Shown here: piece by piece, positions 46,932 to 60,683 of the stretch
How positions within the stretch are numbered: position 1 is the first letter of the stretch
Layout: each line of letters begins with the position of its first letter
NCBI RefSeq assembly: GCF_022581195.2
Contig: NC_061467.1
Location: 3,782,001-3,846,000 of the forward strand
Source of the DNA: Helicoverpa zea
Taxonomy: Eukaryota; Arthropoda; Insecta; Lepidoptera; Noctuidae
Length of the DNA: 64,000 nt
Direction: 5' to 3'
Translations under genes and position numbers: made by a program
The notes under the pieces: model-generated
The model's input: the letters and a program-made list of their open reading frames with translations, nothing else
What the model was told of the DNA's origin: nothing
Databases searched by the model: none

Positions 46932-48735
46932 TTATAGAATAACATCTGTAAATAATATTATTTAGCTAAAAGTTGACTGATCCAATTAGACTTATATTCT
47001 TGTGCAAGCCAAGTCCTAGAAATAATGATTTTGTAAATTTTCCAGATTTGTTTACCGCTGTTTATACAGCATGTTTAATGTATTTATTTTGTTAATTGAA
47101 CTAAGCATAAAATGTGATGTAAATATTGCGTACGGCAAATACACAACTAATATGAATAAGAGTTATCCACTGTTTTTATTTCTCCACACCTACAATGATA
47201 TATTAATTAATCTAGCCATCTGGCTAGAAAGAAATACAACAAAATAATGGTGATTTTTCATCAGAGTTGTGCTATGCTACATTGCTATGAATGCATTTGA
47301 TATCTACCATTCCTCTCTCTTGATTGGCTTTTGTTTTCGCATAACTTAATCTGGACAAATGAATTTCACAACTTCGGTCCACTCTCAACACTTATTTCTA
47401 TGAACAAAATCAGAGAGATATGTGAATTCAATGATTTTGTTAATTGGTCTAATGTGTAACAGGTTAGGCCAATTGCAGAGAAATAAACATTACTGTATTA
47501 CTGATTCCTTTTTTGAAACACCCTTTTTATATCAGGAAAACTTTTGACAACCAAACTACGATCTAGGCAAACACAATCAATTTTGTATAAAAAACCCCAC
47601 CATACCATTAATGAAAAGGTTAATAAAAGCCAAAAGAGTTATTAAATAACTATATTAGATATTATTTACAGTAGAGAAATAACGCCATTATACAGTTTTA
47701 AACATCATGAATTATGAAAATATAAACTGTCCATCAATCTATAAGTTACATTCGTTAGTAAATCACAATAAAATATAGGCCAGATAAAGTTATTCTGATT
47801 TCGTTTCCACTTTATTCTGTCGCCATTTTTGTTCCTGTAATTGACAAAATATGAATTTTGAATTTCAATATAATTCGTTAGATCACATAGTGTTATATAC
47901 TGCTACAACCCAATAAACATGCAAGCAAGCTCAGAGAAAATAAGGTAAATTATATATTTTTAACAGAATAGATATCTACTATTTGAAGTAAATCTTTTAT
48001 TTTCTCTAGCTAAAGCGGAACGCACTTTGGACGCACAAGTTGAATGGTAAATGGCAAGGAGAATCTAAAATGCGTTCCGCAAAAAAAACTATTCTAAAAC
48101 AGAGCATACCTCTAAACAGAAACACAACAAAAACAATGAATACCCAAACATACAGGAATATTTATCAAGACATTAATAAAGTAAATATATCGAATTTGTT
48201 TTCTGTTTAAATTATTTGCTATATATAATATATATTAAACAATTTATTAATGTCTTAAAAATCTTCGCTTAAACGTTACTTACCAACACCACAATTATTG
48301 CTCACACCATAAATAGACTTTTGAAGTTCTTGAACAATTCAAATCCTGACAGTATTTCCTTGCCAAAATTAATTATTAATATTTTGTAATACATGGATAC
48401 TTCTGTATTGTATTGGCATAGTGGGCAGTTAAATGTTTTAATTAAATACCTATTTCTGGTATAATTGAGTGTCATATAATATAAGATAAATAAATATATA
48501 AAACTTGGACATACATAACTGAAAAACAAATATCAGACGTGACCTGCAACCTCCTAATCCAAACATAAGTACTTCCCATTCTGAGATAATCAGAAAATTA
48601 TAAAAATTCGCATGAATTGTGTTCGAAATACACAAAATTAGATGTCGGATCAAATTTTACAGCGTAAGAGACTTTTTAAGTAAACAGGAGATTAGTTCAG
48701 AGCAGGAAGTTCAAAGTACGCTAATAAGTGATACA
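46932..48735. other. 3' regions of two convergent genes
   Basis: AT-rich sequence holding the 3' UTR of the zinc-finger gene and that of the distal TMEM120 transcript. AATAAA occurs near 47769 on the plus strand. A small inverted pair GCGGAACGCA/TGCGTTCCGC at 48014 and 48070 is probably a MITE relic. There is no supportable coding exon. Confidence 0.5.
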
Positions 48736-48900
48736 TCATGCACGTACCAATACTGTGAGCTCATTGGATAGACGGTAGGCAATCGCACGTAACTTGTACC
48801 GTAGCTTCAAACCACCTTGATATTTCCTGTGCAAGGTCTGCAGTATTGTGTACATGTTGAGAGAGTGCAATGTAAGAAACAAAGCCGCCAGGTAAGATAT
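48736..48900 (-). CDS. Tmem120: Probable alternative distal last exon of TMEM120
   Basis: After an acceptor (CATCGACAG) the minus strand stays open for 54 codons to TGA at 48736-48738, beginning ISYLAALFLTLHSLNMYTIL. Exon 6 of TMEM120 ends in phase 0, which this frame fits. The spacing of hydrophobic residues and the pattern FLxxxxxNxxTxL followed by HxK resemble the family's last helix, as does the proximal last exon FLTIGIGNCATTL at 52129-52233. A basic tail (LKLRYKLRAIAYRL) follows, absent from the proximal version. A possible donor (TTG|GTACGT at 48747) could extend it further. The similarity is judged by eye only. Confidence 0.5.
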   Translation of the reverse strand: MSYLAALFLTLHSLNMYTILQTLHRKYQGGLKLRYKLRAIAYRLSNELTVLVRA

Positions 48901-51900
48901 CTGTCGATGGTGCAAACAAAATATACATAAAATAAATATAAAAATGCAAATATCGCTGAAAAAACAAATTTATTCATCAATGCATTCAAATAAATAACAT
49001 CCATTACAAAATAAGAGCTAAAACAACCATTATAAATTAATCGAATATACAAAGCATAAGTACAACATTATCACTAAATTACGAATAGTTTATTGTTTGA
49101 TCAAGGCACGAAATATTCACTCTCTTGTGTACAAGCCTGTCTATTACCCTTTATTATCCTGCATCATAAATTATTATAAATATCACTACTGTATCTATCT
49201 GTACATTGCCCGGACCACAACATGCAAATTCGATAGAATCAATGTTAGCAACATTATCTCGTGTTTTTTTTTCATTAATAGATGTAGCACCAATATAGCT
49301 CTAATCACTCCTTTAATATTCTAGAAATACCACCACCAGAGCAATAGCCAAGCGTATCGCTAACAATGCCAATAAATAACAAAGATAAAGCCTAACAAAA
49401 TCACCGTTGTAATTTTATCTACGTAGTAATAAATAGCAAAGATGGCAGATGTGGCCCGGACAAGTCACCAGTTGCGTAAAATTATTGCTATTGCCGTGAT
49501 ATCGACGTCTAACAACAAAACGATAACATCATTATCATTAAAGTATTATCAGTATATTCAGGATACCTGCATTAATTCCATCATAAAGTAACAGCTAAAC
49601 AGCCTTGCCAGAATATGACTAGCCCTATAAAAGTTTGATAACACATTAATATTATCATAGCCATTATGTATTATTTGTAGGACGGCTCATCTAACTACAA
49701 GCTAAAGCTAGTTTGACTTCTCCATCTTATATTTATGGTCATAATTTACAAGTTCCAAATTAACATGACATTCCATTTTAAGATATAAAAAATTAAGACC
49801 AAAATTGTGATGCAGTTAACAAATAGATATTTATGCAAATATGGCGCAATTATTGAATAAATAAACCCTCGAATACTTTATTAAAAATGAACTATTTGTG
49901 CCTTTTATTGCATACAATAACATATTCACATACACTATCATCAGATCCACATGAAATCATATAAAAAGCAGATTTTACTACCTATTGTTTTCTCCAGTAA
50001 AAGTTCTGAAAAAATGTCATATAAAATGCGGTTCGATATGTCACTTGGTGTTTGAGAAACGTAAACATTAAATAGCATACATTAAAAGCAAGTTGAGATA
50101 AAGAGACTCGTACATTTTTGCGTCAACCCTCCAAGTGACAAATCTGATGCAGACAAGAATATCAAAACATGCACAATAGTACAAATAACTCGTGCAAATC
50201 ACTTTCGAAATATGTATTATTTTTCATAATCGTTGTTTGAATCGATAATGTTAACTAGATAAAAGATAAACCATTTTATTTTCCTATATAAATCAAATGT
50301 TTTCTTAGTAGTGTTTACTTGCCCGTACTCTTTTTACTTTATAGGTACTTGAACGTAAGAGAATACAAGGAAATTATAAGCTATTGGTCGATGTATATAG
50401 ATCATTATAGATTTCACTTCATTAACACATTTATTTGAGAATCGTTATTACACATTTTGTATAATTATGAGGTCAAAATAGAGAATTTATGCAAGTATTG
50501 GAAAAAAATTGCCCGGCCACTCTAAATGTATCGGTGAAGCTATTTTGCAAAAGCTAATATCTACTCATTCAAATGCATAACCTTTAAACAACGTTTTTAT
50601 GCAAAATCTTAAAAGCAAAACAGAAAATACATTTTTGGCACAAAATTTGTTCATATTTAAATAAACATACTTAAATGAATGTACTAAACGCAAACTATAA
50701 TAATTTGAAATATAAATACTTAAATAATGTACAGTTAAAGCACTTTACATCTAAGTATATAACTTGCACTCAATGCGCAGATATAATATACGAGAAATCC
50801 ATAAATTACAGACTCCTTATAAAATGAATAGGAATATGAAGTCCAGATATTTACTGAAAATAGAAAATACACATAATAAATAATATAAAGTAATTTCAAA
50901 TAATATACAGATTTTAATAATTTTATTAGTGCAGTGTTAGATAGTGGCATACTTAGGGTTAAAAAAACAAATTGTTAGTAATTTTTGGTATAAAATATGA
51001 ATGGTTTTCTGTCATCGCGCACGGCAAAGCAAGGTTTAGTAACTTGATTAGTTATAAATATTCGAGTGCTTGGTTTGTATAAAATATAATAGTTAATGAT
51101 AAGCTAATATTATTATCACATTGTTATGTAAATTGTACGTAGACGTACAAAATATTTCAAAATAAAATGCAATCATTGGAAAGAAATTTGTACAAAAACA
51201 GTATGTAATTTAGGCGAACTTTTGCGATAGTCCGCTGCTAATATAATAATATGGAATATAATAAGAGATTAACGTTAACTGCTTATGTATTTACGAAGAA
51301 TTTATTGAAATACCAAAAAAACTAAATAATTAAATCTAAGGTTCTACTATCTATGATGGAACAAGTTGGTCCCCGGGTCAAAACATCAACACTACTAATG
51401 CATTCGAGTTCATTCTGATACTGCAGCTCTGATAAACGCACGCGGAAAAATATATAGAAAAAGTATATAAAAGTATTTTAACTGAGACAATAAAAAAAAT
51501 GGAATAAGTAGGAAATTATCAGAGCTACATTTCTGTTTGCTTTCAGCCAACATTTATTTCTTGAGTTTTGTAAATAATTTTAGTAGGTATATCAAGATAT
51601 TTGAATATTTTAAAAGATTGAGATTAATTTCTCGTTGACAAAAAAAATTGTCTGAAAGCACACTAGCCAGATTAGCATTTGATTACATCGCGTATAAAAT
51701 CAAATAGCCATACAATTCAATAACCAAATGCTTTCCGATATTTAATTATCTACTTAAAGCATTTAAACAGAAGATGGCGTCGCGTGGTGAGGTGTTCATT
51801 AACCGGGCAAGACAAATACTAATTGATTTTTTAAAGACTTGTTTACGTAAATGTATGTATAATTTTTCAAAGATGTCATTATAAGATCGAAGTTCACCGA

Positions 51901-52128
51901 CAAAATAAACGTCAGTTTTCTTAAAACAATTGTTTGCTAGGAATTTTCGCGTTAAACTTTCAAAGTAAACAGTTGTTTTGAGGAAAACGGACCTTTATGT
52001 TGTCAGTTAAAATGAGCCTAAGTTGTTGCGCGCGCCTGTCTTCAGCGTACATGCTATAAGGCCTAATTTCTAGGTCACTACGTCACACAGCGTGCGGCGC
52101 GTCAGACGCGAGGCGTGGTCCATTCGTC
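48901..52128. other. Long AT-rich stretch between the two TMEM120 last exons
   Basis: No coding frame is supportable. It probably includes the 3' UTR of the proximal TMEM120 transcript and, for the distal form, an intron. Many ATAAA/TTTAT runs make the poly(A) site ambiguous. Confidence 0.5.
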
Positions 52129-55100
52129 TCAGTTCCACTGTACCTGCTCGTTGAGTTTCTGAGGAATCACGATGAGCGTCGTCGCGCAGTTGCCGATGCC
52201 GATCGTCAGGAATGATAAACTTAATGCTGGGATCTGTTGTAGTTTGTTACAGGACATGCGTTTTATATATCGTTCTATTACATTAGTTTCGAACTGATTA
52301 ATCGTAGAATTCATACAATAAATACTAGTTGTTAACTTGAGCCATTCTCGAGACAGTAACATATTTTTTACGGCATAAAGAACTCGGCGTCGTAATTATA
52401 CATGCATATTAGAAATGTATTCATAATACGAATTCACATTTTTACCGATTTAAGTATTCGAACTTACTACTTGCAGTTTTCCATGTGCAAATTAAGTAAG
52501 AGTTCCAAAATGTCTAGGAAACAAACATATAGATAAGCCTGCTCCTTCAAAGAGTTTCATGACTAACGTCCACGTCGGTTGTCAAGTGCATGCTTAACTG
52601 TCACAACCTTGTATAAAAGTAGAGATAACAAAATGTATATCAAGTACATACCTGCCAAGTGGCGTCGGGGTGGTAACTAAGGCTGTATAACGTGTACGCT
52701 ATGTATAATTGGAATACATAACCGCCGAACAAGAAAGGCAGCAGGTACGACAGTCCCCGCCACATCCACGAGTGAAATCCTTCAATGGTAATGTCCATGT
52801 TATGGCGAGCGCCTAAAGCCTTTAGCCTGTATAGAACTCCGCTTTGGTATCTGAACTGCATGTATTGGACTACACCTGTGGAATTAAATTTGTATTGTAT
52901 AACATGGTGCACCAACCCCAAATAAACTTGGGATAAGGACAGGATGATGAAAACATAGGTACTGAAGGCCTTTCTTACATGAAGTACACAACTTGGTACA
53001 CTTCTGTGACACTTAGTTCAGAAAACGCAACCACATCTATCTTAACAGAGTTAGATACGGCGTCTTATAAATTAAAATTCCGAATTAAACTTTTGAAATT
53101 GTAGAAATAACTTTAACGGCATAAAACTTCAAGTAGGTTTCCCTAAATCTCTCATCAACCTTATATTTATGATGTCTATCCGTCCAGCGATTATGACATC
53201 CCCCCTCCGCAAGGTCAGCAAGAGGTCAATTTTGTTTAGATTACCTACTTGCATTATACATTGTAATGTCAAGACAATCACGTATTTATTTACAAGCTGT
53301 CGTGTCTTTTCAATTGCCTGACATTCGTATGTGTATGTGAACATATATAGATAGATAAATAGTTGCTAGGCAGTTTCTATATCTGTCTGCTTTGATGAAA
53401 TGTGGTTCCGTCATCCGATATTATATGACTTATACTTTTTTATGAGGGGGAATAATGGTGGACTTCCTCTGCCTGGGGAGATAAAAAGGGACAGTACTTT
53501 TACATATAGCATCTTACATGGATATAACCACCCCGGTTTCTTTCCTCGCACTTGCGCGCGGGGCCAGTGGCTTCCACAACATACCATTTTTTCTACTGAA
53601 CGTACCTTGAAATTATATTCGCATTGTCTGAATTTGCAGTACTTACTGATATAAGCGATGAACCACATAAACGTGTGTCTAAACATATTCCACGGTTCAT
53701 TCTGCGGCCAGATGAGCAGTATACCGGCGACCACAGTCGATATGAAGTGGTGTAGTCTCCACCAGCCCTTGATCCTGGATCCGTTCACCTTGAGGATGCT
53801 CTCGCGAATCGTCAGAGTGCAGTAGTACCACACCAGCAGGAACAACAGTATTAATTGAAGGGGCCTAGAACATTGCGTATGCGTTATATTTCTGATGTAA
53901 GCAAACCTTGACCTACCGTGAGGCAATCATTACCATACTCTCTATGTTTTCTGTTTAGGTATAAACAAAATAAATAAAAAAATCGTTTTTAAGGTAACTT
54001 ATAAAGGTCTCTATTTACTTTGCTATTGTATTATTATATTTTTGAAAACTTTGAAACTAAATGAAATATTTAAGCGAGTGCAATTAGTTACCTGAAATCT
54101 ATGTAAAGATTAGCAACAGCTAACACGAAGGCAATAGCACTGAGAATCAGTTTAAACTTTTCATATTCGTCCTTGTATTTGAACCTGTTGACAAAATAAT
54201 AATTAGTGGAAATAGTAGCTAAGTAGATTAGCGATCATTTTTTCTCGTATTGGAAGAGGCCTGCCTGTCTCTTGAACTGGGATACTAAAAATGGTTGGTC
54301 ATGAAAGAGGACTTAGTCAAGACGTACTCATATTTAATTATAACTTTTAATGATATTTTATAACAAAGCAGATGTCACGGACATTCTTCAAACACAAAAC
54401 TGGAATAACAAAGAATTTGTACTTTGGTACCTACTATATTTATATATATATTTAGATACAAAGTACAAACTGCACTAAGGTACCTAATGACTCAGAATTA
54501 GTAACTGGGACATATTGTTAATATTTGGCACGTTTTCTACAGTCCTGCTCATTAGTAAGTATTGTCGTCATTAAATACGAGTGTACGACAGATTCTCGAC
54601 AATTAGCTTCACGGCTCACCCCTAGGTCACTTTTAATGGACCGCTCTCATCGTGTATGGTAAAGCCAGCCTTATATTTAGGAAGTCATGATCCTTTTTCA
54701 TATTGACGGCTGTCTACAAATGATGGAGTAGTGACAAATGTTTTTGTGTACTACCGATATGATCGAATATCTTAACTTTGTGTTAGGTGTCGAAAAAGTC
54801 AGTCGGAAAGTCGATATTCACAAAATATAGTTAGGTAATTAGTTCAAATTCGTTTACATAATTATAATTTCCATTTTATAGACTTTTACGTTTACTAATT
54901 TCCGTGTTCAGCTATGTTAGTATCAGCCCTTACACGTGCTGTATGTAATAAATGTAATAATCTAATGTACGCAGCTAGCTATTTATGAAGCAATCGATTT
55001 CATTTACGTTTTTATAGAAGTAATATTACATAACTACAACAGTTGTAATAGCATGTCCTAGAGGTATATATTATTGGTTTTGATCTGTTGTTCCGTTACA

Positions 55101-57508
55101 CGTTAGGTATATTTGACCCTTCCCCTAAGGATGTTGCGTTGCCCAACAATACGACCTTTGGCAGAAACAGCGGCGATGTTTATCAAAACGTTCAGATTTA
55201 CTGCGAGACATCTGTACATTTATTTTGAGAGCATTAGAGTCTAAATATGAAAATACAAATCTGAATGCATTGGTTCGAGATTTTTCATAGTTTCTTATGA
55301 CATACAAATTCGTTTCTCATCTCGCATCTTCTACAATTTCTAGATAAAAATCGTAATCTATCTCATTATTACCAATTCTTTACGCTTTTAACTCTTCCTA
55401 ACTCTACGCTTTCATTAACTTCCCTATAACGCGAGTGAAACCTGAAAAATAAGTAAGAAATGTAGTCTTACTTGTCATTTTTGTTGAGTATAGACACGTT
55501 GACGTTTCCGAGTATGATGCGTAGATACAGGCTGTTCTGTTTCGGCAGCGTCGCGTTAATCTCACGCAGCATGGCTTTCCTTTTCATGATTTCCTTCTCC
55601 AAGTTAGCAACGCGATCATCCTTTGTGACGGTTTTCTTTTCTAACCTGTTGAAAATGTTGCATGTTAGCCGCTCGTTATAGTTAGTATGTTATAAAATTA
55701 TTGGCTTATATCATGCCATGTCATATAAGTATATACTAAATATTGCTAGTTTATCTACGTTTTTCAAAATCAAAAATCAAAATCAAAAGTCATTTATTCA
55801 AACTTGGCTGCAAAACAGCACTTTTCGAACGTCAAAAAAACAATTTTTACAAAAGACAGCCCCCAAAACGCCCACCCTTCACCACTTCCTATGTGTTTTT
55901 GCTGGGAAGAAGAAGTTTCCTTAACTGAGTAAATTATTGTCCCATTTTAATGTCTAGTTTTATTACCACCTTAATAGATCTATAACTTATTTACTTTTAG
56001 AACCCATATTAATGTATATCTGGTATTGGAGAATCATTAGGCAGATTATTGCATCATACAGTCCATTATTAAAACTTAAAAAGTATTCATATAATTAGTT
56101 ATCATTTCATGCAGCATAATTGGTTACATAATGACTGTAAATAACATGGAATTGATATGTACTAATCTGTGCTTAGCGATAAAGATTAAGCTGATAACAA
56201 TAAGGTTTAAAGTGCCTTTCATATTCTATTATTATGATGGACATTTTATTACAGAATTATAGATTATCGTCAGCATTTCATTACAATATCAACCTTTAGT
56301 ATCACTATTAATATTCCTTGCAAATAAACGAAGCTGTATAAAATTGTAAAGGTTCCTACTGTCTTAATATTATAAAAAGAAAGAATGGTATTTGTGTGAT
56401 AACAATAGAAGAGTATAGAAGAAGAAAAGGTGCTGCGCCAACCCCAAATAAAATTGGGATACGGGCAAGGGAAGATGATCTATTCCCCGCATTAGCAAAT
56501 TAAGGAATAATATATTTTTATGATATTATCATCTCCCCTCATTTAGATACAATTAGCCAATTGTGATAATTGCATTGATAATTAATTTATAAAACTGGCA
56601 AATCATATCTAAATTCAGTAATGCAGCTTTGTGTTATCTAAATGCAGCAAAAATATCAAGTAATGTAGCAGATTAATACTTGTACCTAAATTATCAATAT
56701 TGGTAGTTTGAGTGAGATTGACTCTGAGTTTGAGTTTGAGTGACCTAAGTACACAATACCTATCATTTTTAGGTTCACGGAAAAGCCAAATTTTATCAAA
56801 TTACCAGAAGATTTTTAAAATCTTTTCATAACAGAATGTGGTCAGTGGTTCGTCTTAGGGGCGGCATTCTAAACATTGGAACTAACAATAGCTATCTTAA
56901 ATAGTCAGTAAATTAGATAAACATAACTGCACATGTTTAGCTACTAAACAACTTGTAAATAACAAACAGGGAAGCATATTATCTAGGGTTATTTAGATAA
57001 ATCATGTTAATGACTTTTGATCTGACCTTTTCAACGCAGCCGCTATGATAGACATGCGGTATTTCTGATGGTTGATCTCCTTCATGCAGGCTGCTTGCAA
57101 CTCACCAACCTCCTCCAATTTCGCGACATAGTCTTTGTTGGTGACCTAAAGATTTGGACAAGAAAACAATGAACTTATCTTACATTAATAGTGCCTACAT
57201 AAGATGATACATTGGATGGTCAATTTTATACGCTTCGTAAAAATTTCTCGTAGTGGCGTGTTGTTAAACAAGTAATTTAGCACCACCAAAATACTGATAA
57301 ATCAAAGTATTTATTTTGTTTCATGTATTTTCATAAAGCAGCGGGCTAATAAACAATCATAACGTTAATAACGCACTTAAATTCGATGAAAACAGGCGAT
57401 AAAATTATGTTAAGTCTTCAATGGCTCATAGTTATTCATATTTACCTCTAAACGTTTGTAATCCACCACTAAGTCCTCCCATTCTTTGAGACACTCCTCT
57501 ATATCCAT
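52129..57508 (-). CDS. Tmem120: Transmembrane protein 120 (TMEM120/TACAN), 331 aa
   Basis: Multi-pass protein of the nuclear envelope and ER; vertebrate TMEM120A affects fat-cell differentiation and has been proposed, with dispute, to be a mechanosensitive channel. Structures show a coenzyme-A-binding, elongase-like fold. Exons 57446-57508, 57027-57145, 55472-55645, 54092-54184, 53647-53864, 52652-52875 and 52129-52233 total 996 nt with agreeing phases. Residues 1-115 are a charged coiled coil (DIEECLKEWEDLVVDY, VANLEKEIMKRKAML). Six helices follow, with the strongly conserved NGSRIKGWWRLHHFIS, YQSGVLYRLKALG, GFHSWMWRGLSYLLPFLF and the final FLTIGIGNCATTLIV. The ATG at 57506-57508 gives the usual family start. 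An alternative last exon seems to lie at 48736-48900. Confidence 0.93.
52906..52950 (-). repeat. Short dispersed repeat, CCAACCCCAAATAAA type
   Basis: GCACCAACCCCAAATAAACT, then TGGGATAAGGACAGGATGATG, just upstream of TMEM120 exon 6. Related copies are at 56431-56485 and, inverted, at 61405-61460. It is another short non-autonomous family of moth genomes. Confidence 0.55.
55752..55925 (+). repeat. Dispersed LINE-tail-like repeat in TMEM120 intron
   Basis: TCAAAATCAAAAGTCATTTA, TTCAAACTTGGCTGCAAAAC, AAAAGACAGCCCCCAAAACG and TATGTGTTTTTGCTGGGAAG match the copy at 16258-16370. It is a common moth repeat without coding content here. Confidence 0.65.
56431..56485 (+). repeat. Short dispersed repeat, CCAACCCCAAATAAA type
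   Basis: GCGCCAACCCCAAATAAAAT, then TGGGATACGGGCAAGGGAAG, a second copy of the 52906 family, lies in the TMEM120 intron between exons 2 and 3. Confidence 0.55.
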
Positions 57509-60500
57509 GTTTGTAGTATTTGAACTTTCAAATAATATTTTCTTCACAAAATAATCACAAGAATTCAACCGAATCTGTGAATTCCATTCCCGTTTTCTGT
57601 GACCTTTCGTCTGTCTCTGTCATCTGCCTTCGGCCAGCCAGCTGTCGCTGTGTTAGCACAGATTATATCAGAATAGAGAGGTTACTGATATTAATTTAAC
57701 ATTAGTCGATTATTAAATAAAAAATACATTCTTTTTTATTTTTGAAACATTACATATTTGTCGCGTAATAAATAAATGCCTGTTGTACGGTGTTTAAATG
57801 CTACATGCATTGGTAGAGTATTTTATTTATTTCACCTCTTTAGTTTGTAAATATGAGTTTGCATTTTCCTCAATCACACTTAACGGACTTTGATGACAAT
57901 AGCTTCTTATAGGCACTTCTATATCTTCATACTATAAGAAGAAAAAGGATGCTGTATATCATCCGAGGGTGTCTCACGGATAGCTTTATTTTTGAACTTT
58001 GTGAGGAATAGTTTTGACTTTACATTGGGAACGTGTAGAGATAAGGTGGTAAAATGAAAACAAACTGTAAAATAAATTAAATACTTGTTTATTTACATGA
58101 AACACGAACCAAATCTATTTGGATTTCGGTAATTAATTTCGACAAGTTACAGCAGTTGAGTAACTGCAAAATTCTCATACCAACGCTTCAGTCACGTATT
58201 CTTAGTGCTATCCTGTATTCAGTAGGTAATCTAACATTATTTCTGCAGTTATGTATCCAGAGAATTCTGCAAGTAGATAACTTACGATGATGATATTATT
58301 CTTATGGGTAATTACATTTTTAAAGTGCAAGATACTTATTAATACAAACAATTTTATGAAGAACAATTATGTTCAGCAGATTATTTTATAGTAGGCGATT
58401 GCCATATTTCAAAGAGATTATGTTTCTATGCCAAGATAATATAGCACGCGTAATCGTAGAGAGCGCCCTTGAGAAGGTAATTCTCCTTTACGAATGTAAA
58501 CGAATCCAAAGGTCGACTTTAGATAGTTCCATATAAAACAAAACTATACTCCAAATAAACAGAATGGGATTTAAGTACAGTAATAAAAAAAGTCAAAGTT
58601 ATAGTACTAGTCAAAACCAAAGTACCTATTATGTTATACCGAGCTTATGTTAAAACCGTCAAACAAATGCTTTTCTATTTTGCTGTATTCATTTTTATTG
58701 AAATATTTTCAATTAATAAAAATATGCACTATCTATTATTAAGAAATAAATCTAAATAAGGGAAATGATTGCAAATAAAAATGACTAGAAATTGTGTATT
58801 GTGATGTATTGGCAATAAAAAGTGTAAATTATATATCAAATAGCAAACTGATTTTACAAGAGTTTTACTGCAAATAGTTAAGTGTCAAATTGAGCTAACA
58901 AGTTAGACATTATGCGGAATCCTAGATGTTTAGTTGGGCACTCTCTACAGATACGCCACAACACTAATTTTACAATCTCCATGTCCTCAGCATATTATTT
59001 TACGAATTCACACTGACAAAGCGAATATAATCCTTGTATAGGATTTAGATACTTAATTTAGCATCTATCCTGACAGCTGCGGCGCACGATACATACATCT
59101 CGATAAGAAATACAAAAGCAATTATGACATATTGTATAAGCGATAACTCCGTAAATATCATATATTAGCGCGGTGTTACCGGCCGTCATCTGTAAGCAAT
59201 GTACATGTTGCACAATGTCATGCACTAAACACAGCTGTTTCTAACAGTATGAGCGTATCTACGCAAACTACTCTACGCACTAACCTCTACAACACCAGGC
59301 AACAAAATTATTCCGTATTAAAATAAATAACTATTGATAGTATTAATAGATACTTTTAATTAAAAAACTAACACCCGACCACGGTTACCTATGACATGCG
59401 CTTAGATAATGTGTACCAAAGTAACCTCATTCGTACACAAAGAGGAAACTGCCATACATACTGACTGCGAACATCATAAACCCTTCCTTTTGGCTTTGCC
59501 GCAGTCGGGTAAAAAGGCTTCAATTAAGTTTTCTTTCAATCTAGCTACCTTAAACAGGCCTGTAATTCAAAGTAATAATTAAAGTTTATATCACACATTA
59601 ATTTACTTAAGACATAATTATGATGACATAAATGAAATAGGCTTAACTTTAAAATCAGATATTAATTAATAATGTAAGACATGAATTGTATTACAATTAC
59701 CCATTTAGCAATTCAATGCTCTACACTTAACAAAATTGTTGTTTGAGACAAAAAAATATAAAACTGACAATATAAATAAATAAAATTTTGAAATATAACT
59801 TTTTCTAACTTATAGTTAAAGTTTTGAATTGCCAAAACTTAAAATAAGTCTCTTGGAAACCGATTGATATAAAATTCTACAAAGGTCGCTATACTATGCC
59901 GTTTCGGTTTCGTTGTCTCCATAGATATTCATTAATGTTGTTGGCGGCGGTGCTAACAAACATAATGAACATCGTATCGAGCTGAGACAAACATCAAAAG
60001 CTTTATGTACACTACTGTTGTTGATGGAGCATTTATGATGACTTCAAGTGTGTTCATTAATTTATTGAATGTTGTCATGAATAACTATCAATATCAAATT
60101 TCATAAAACTAACATTATCAATAAAGAAATCAAGGTACAAAAATCTGATTGGCTGGGTAATAAATCAAATTACTTATTTATAACAAATAAAATTTATATC
60201 TAAACGTTTTATGTATAAACCATAACTATCAAATAAAACAGGACATTGAAAGTTTATAGTAACACACACAGCTCCTCGACACTCCATCGTTGCGAGCGGT
60301 ACATGACGAATGCTACGTCACTGCTAACTACAAGTAGGTCCAAATTTTTACAAAATTCGGAGAAATCAATTTAACTAAAAAAATATACAGAAACTATGCG
60401 CCATTACACTTTAATGGAATGTGTGAATCTAACCCAAGTAGTTGAACACGAACCAAGAATCGGGGCTAAAAGTTGAAGCCAATTTTGATATAGGAGACAT

Positions 60501-60683
60501 AGCATCGTCAGGTGTACGAAAAAAATACTACAATGAGCAGAAGGCAAAGACGAAAGTGTCTTTCCTTTACAAATGATTGACCATAATGACAGCAGCTTAC
60601 ATCGCTCTCATTGTAGCTACAACGCGAAATAATAATGATAAGGATATCATCGGTGAGTTTAAGTTACTAAAATGGCAACGCTC
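57509..60683. other. TMEM120 upstream region and probable Lis-1 3' UTR
   Basis: Both flanking genes read leftward. The first 150 bp (57509-57660) should hold the TMEM120 promoter and 5' UTR. The remaining 3 kb is AT-rich without any supportable coding frame, and at least its right end must be the Lis-1 3' UTR. Confidence 0.55.

Noticed and set aside
53411..53926. Uninterrupted 171-residue frame as a separate protein
   Set aside because: Only 53647-53864 matches TMEM120; both ends are intron read-through past clear splice sites.
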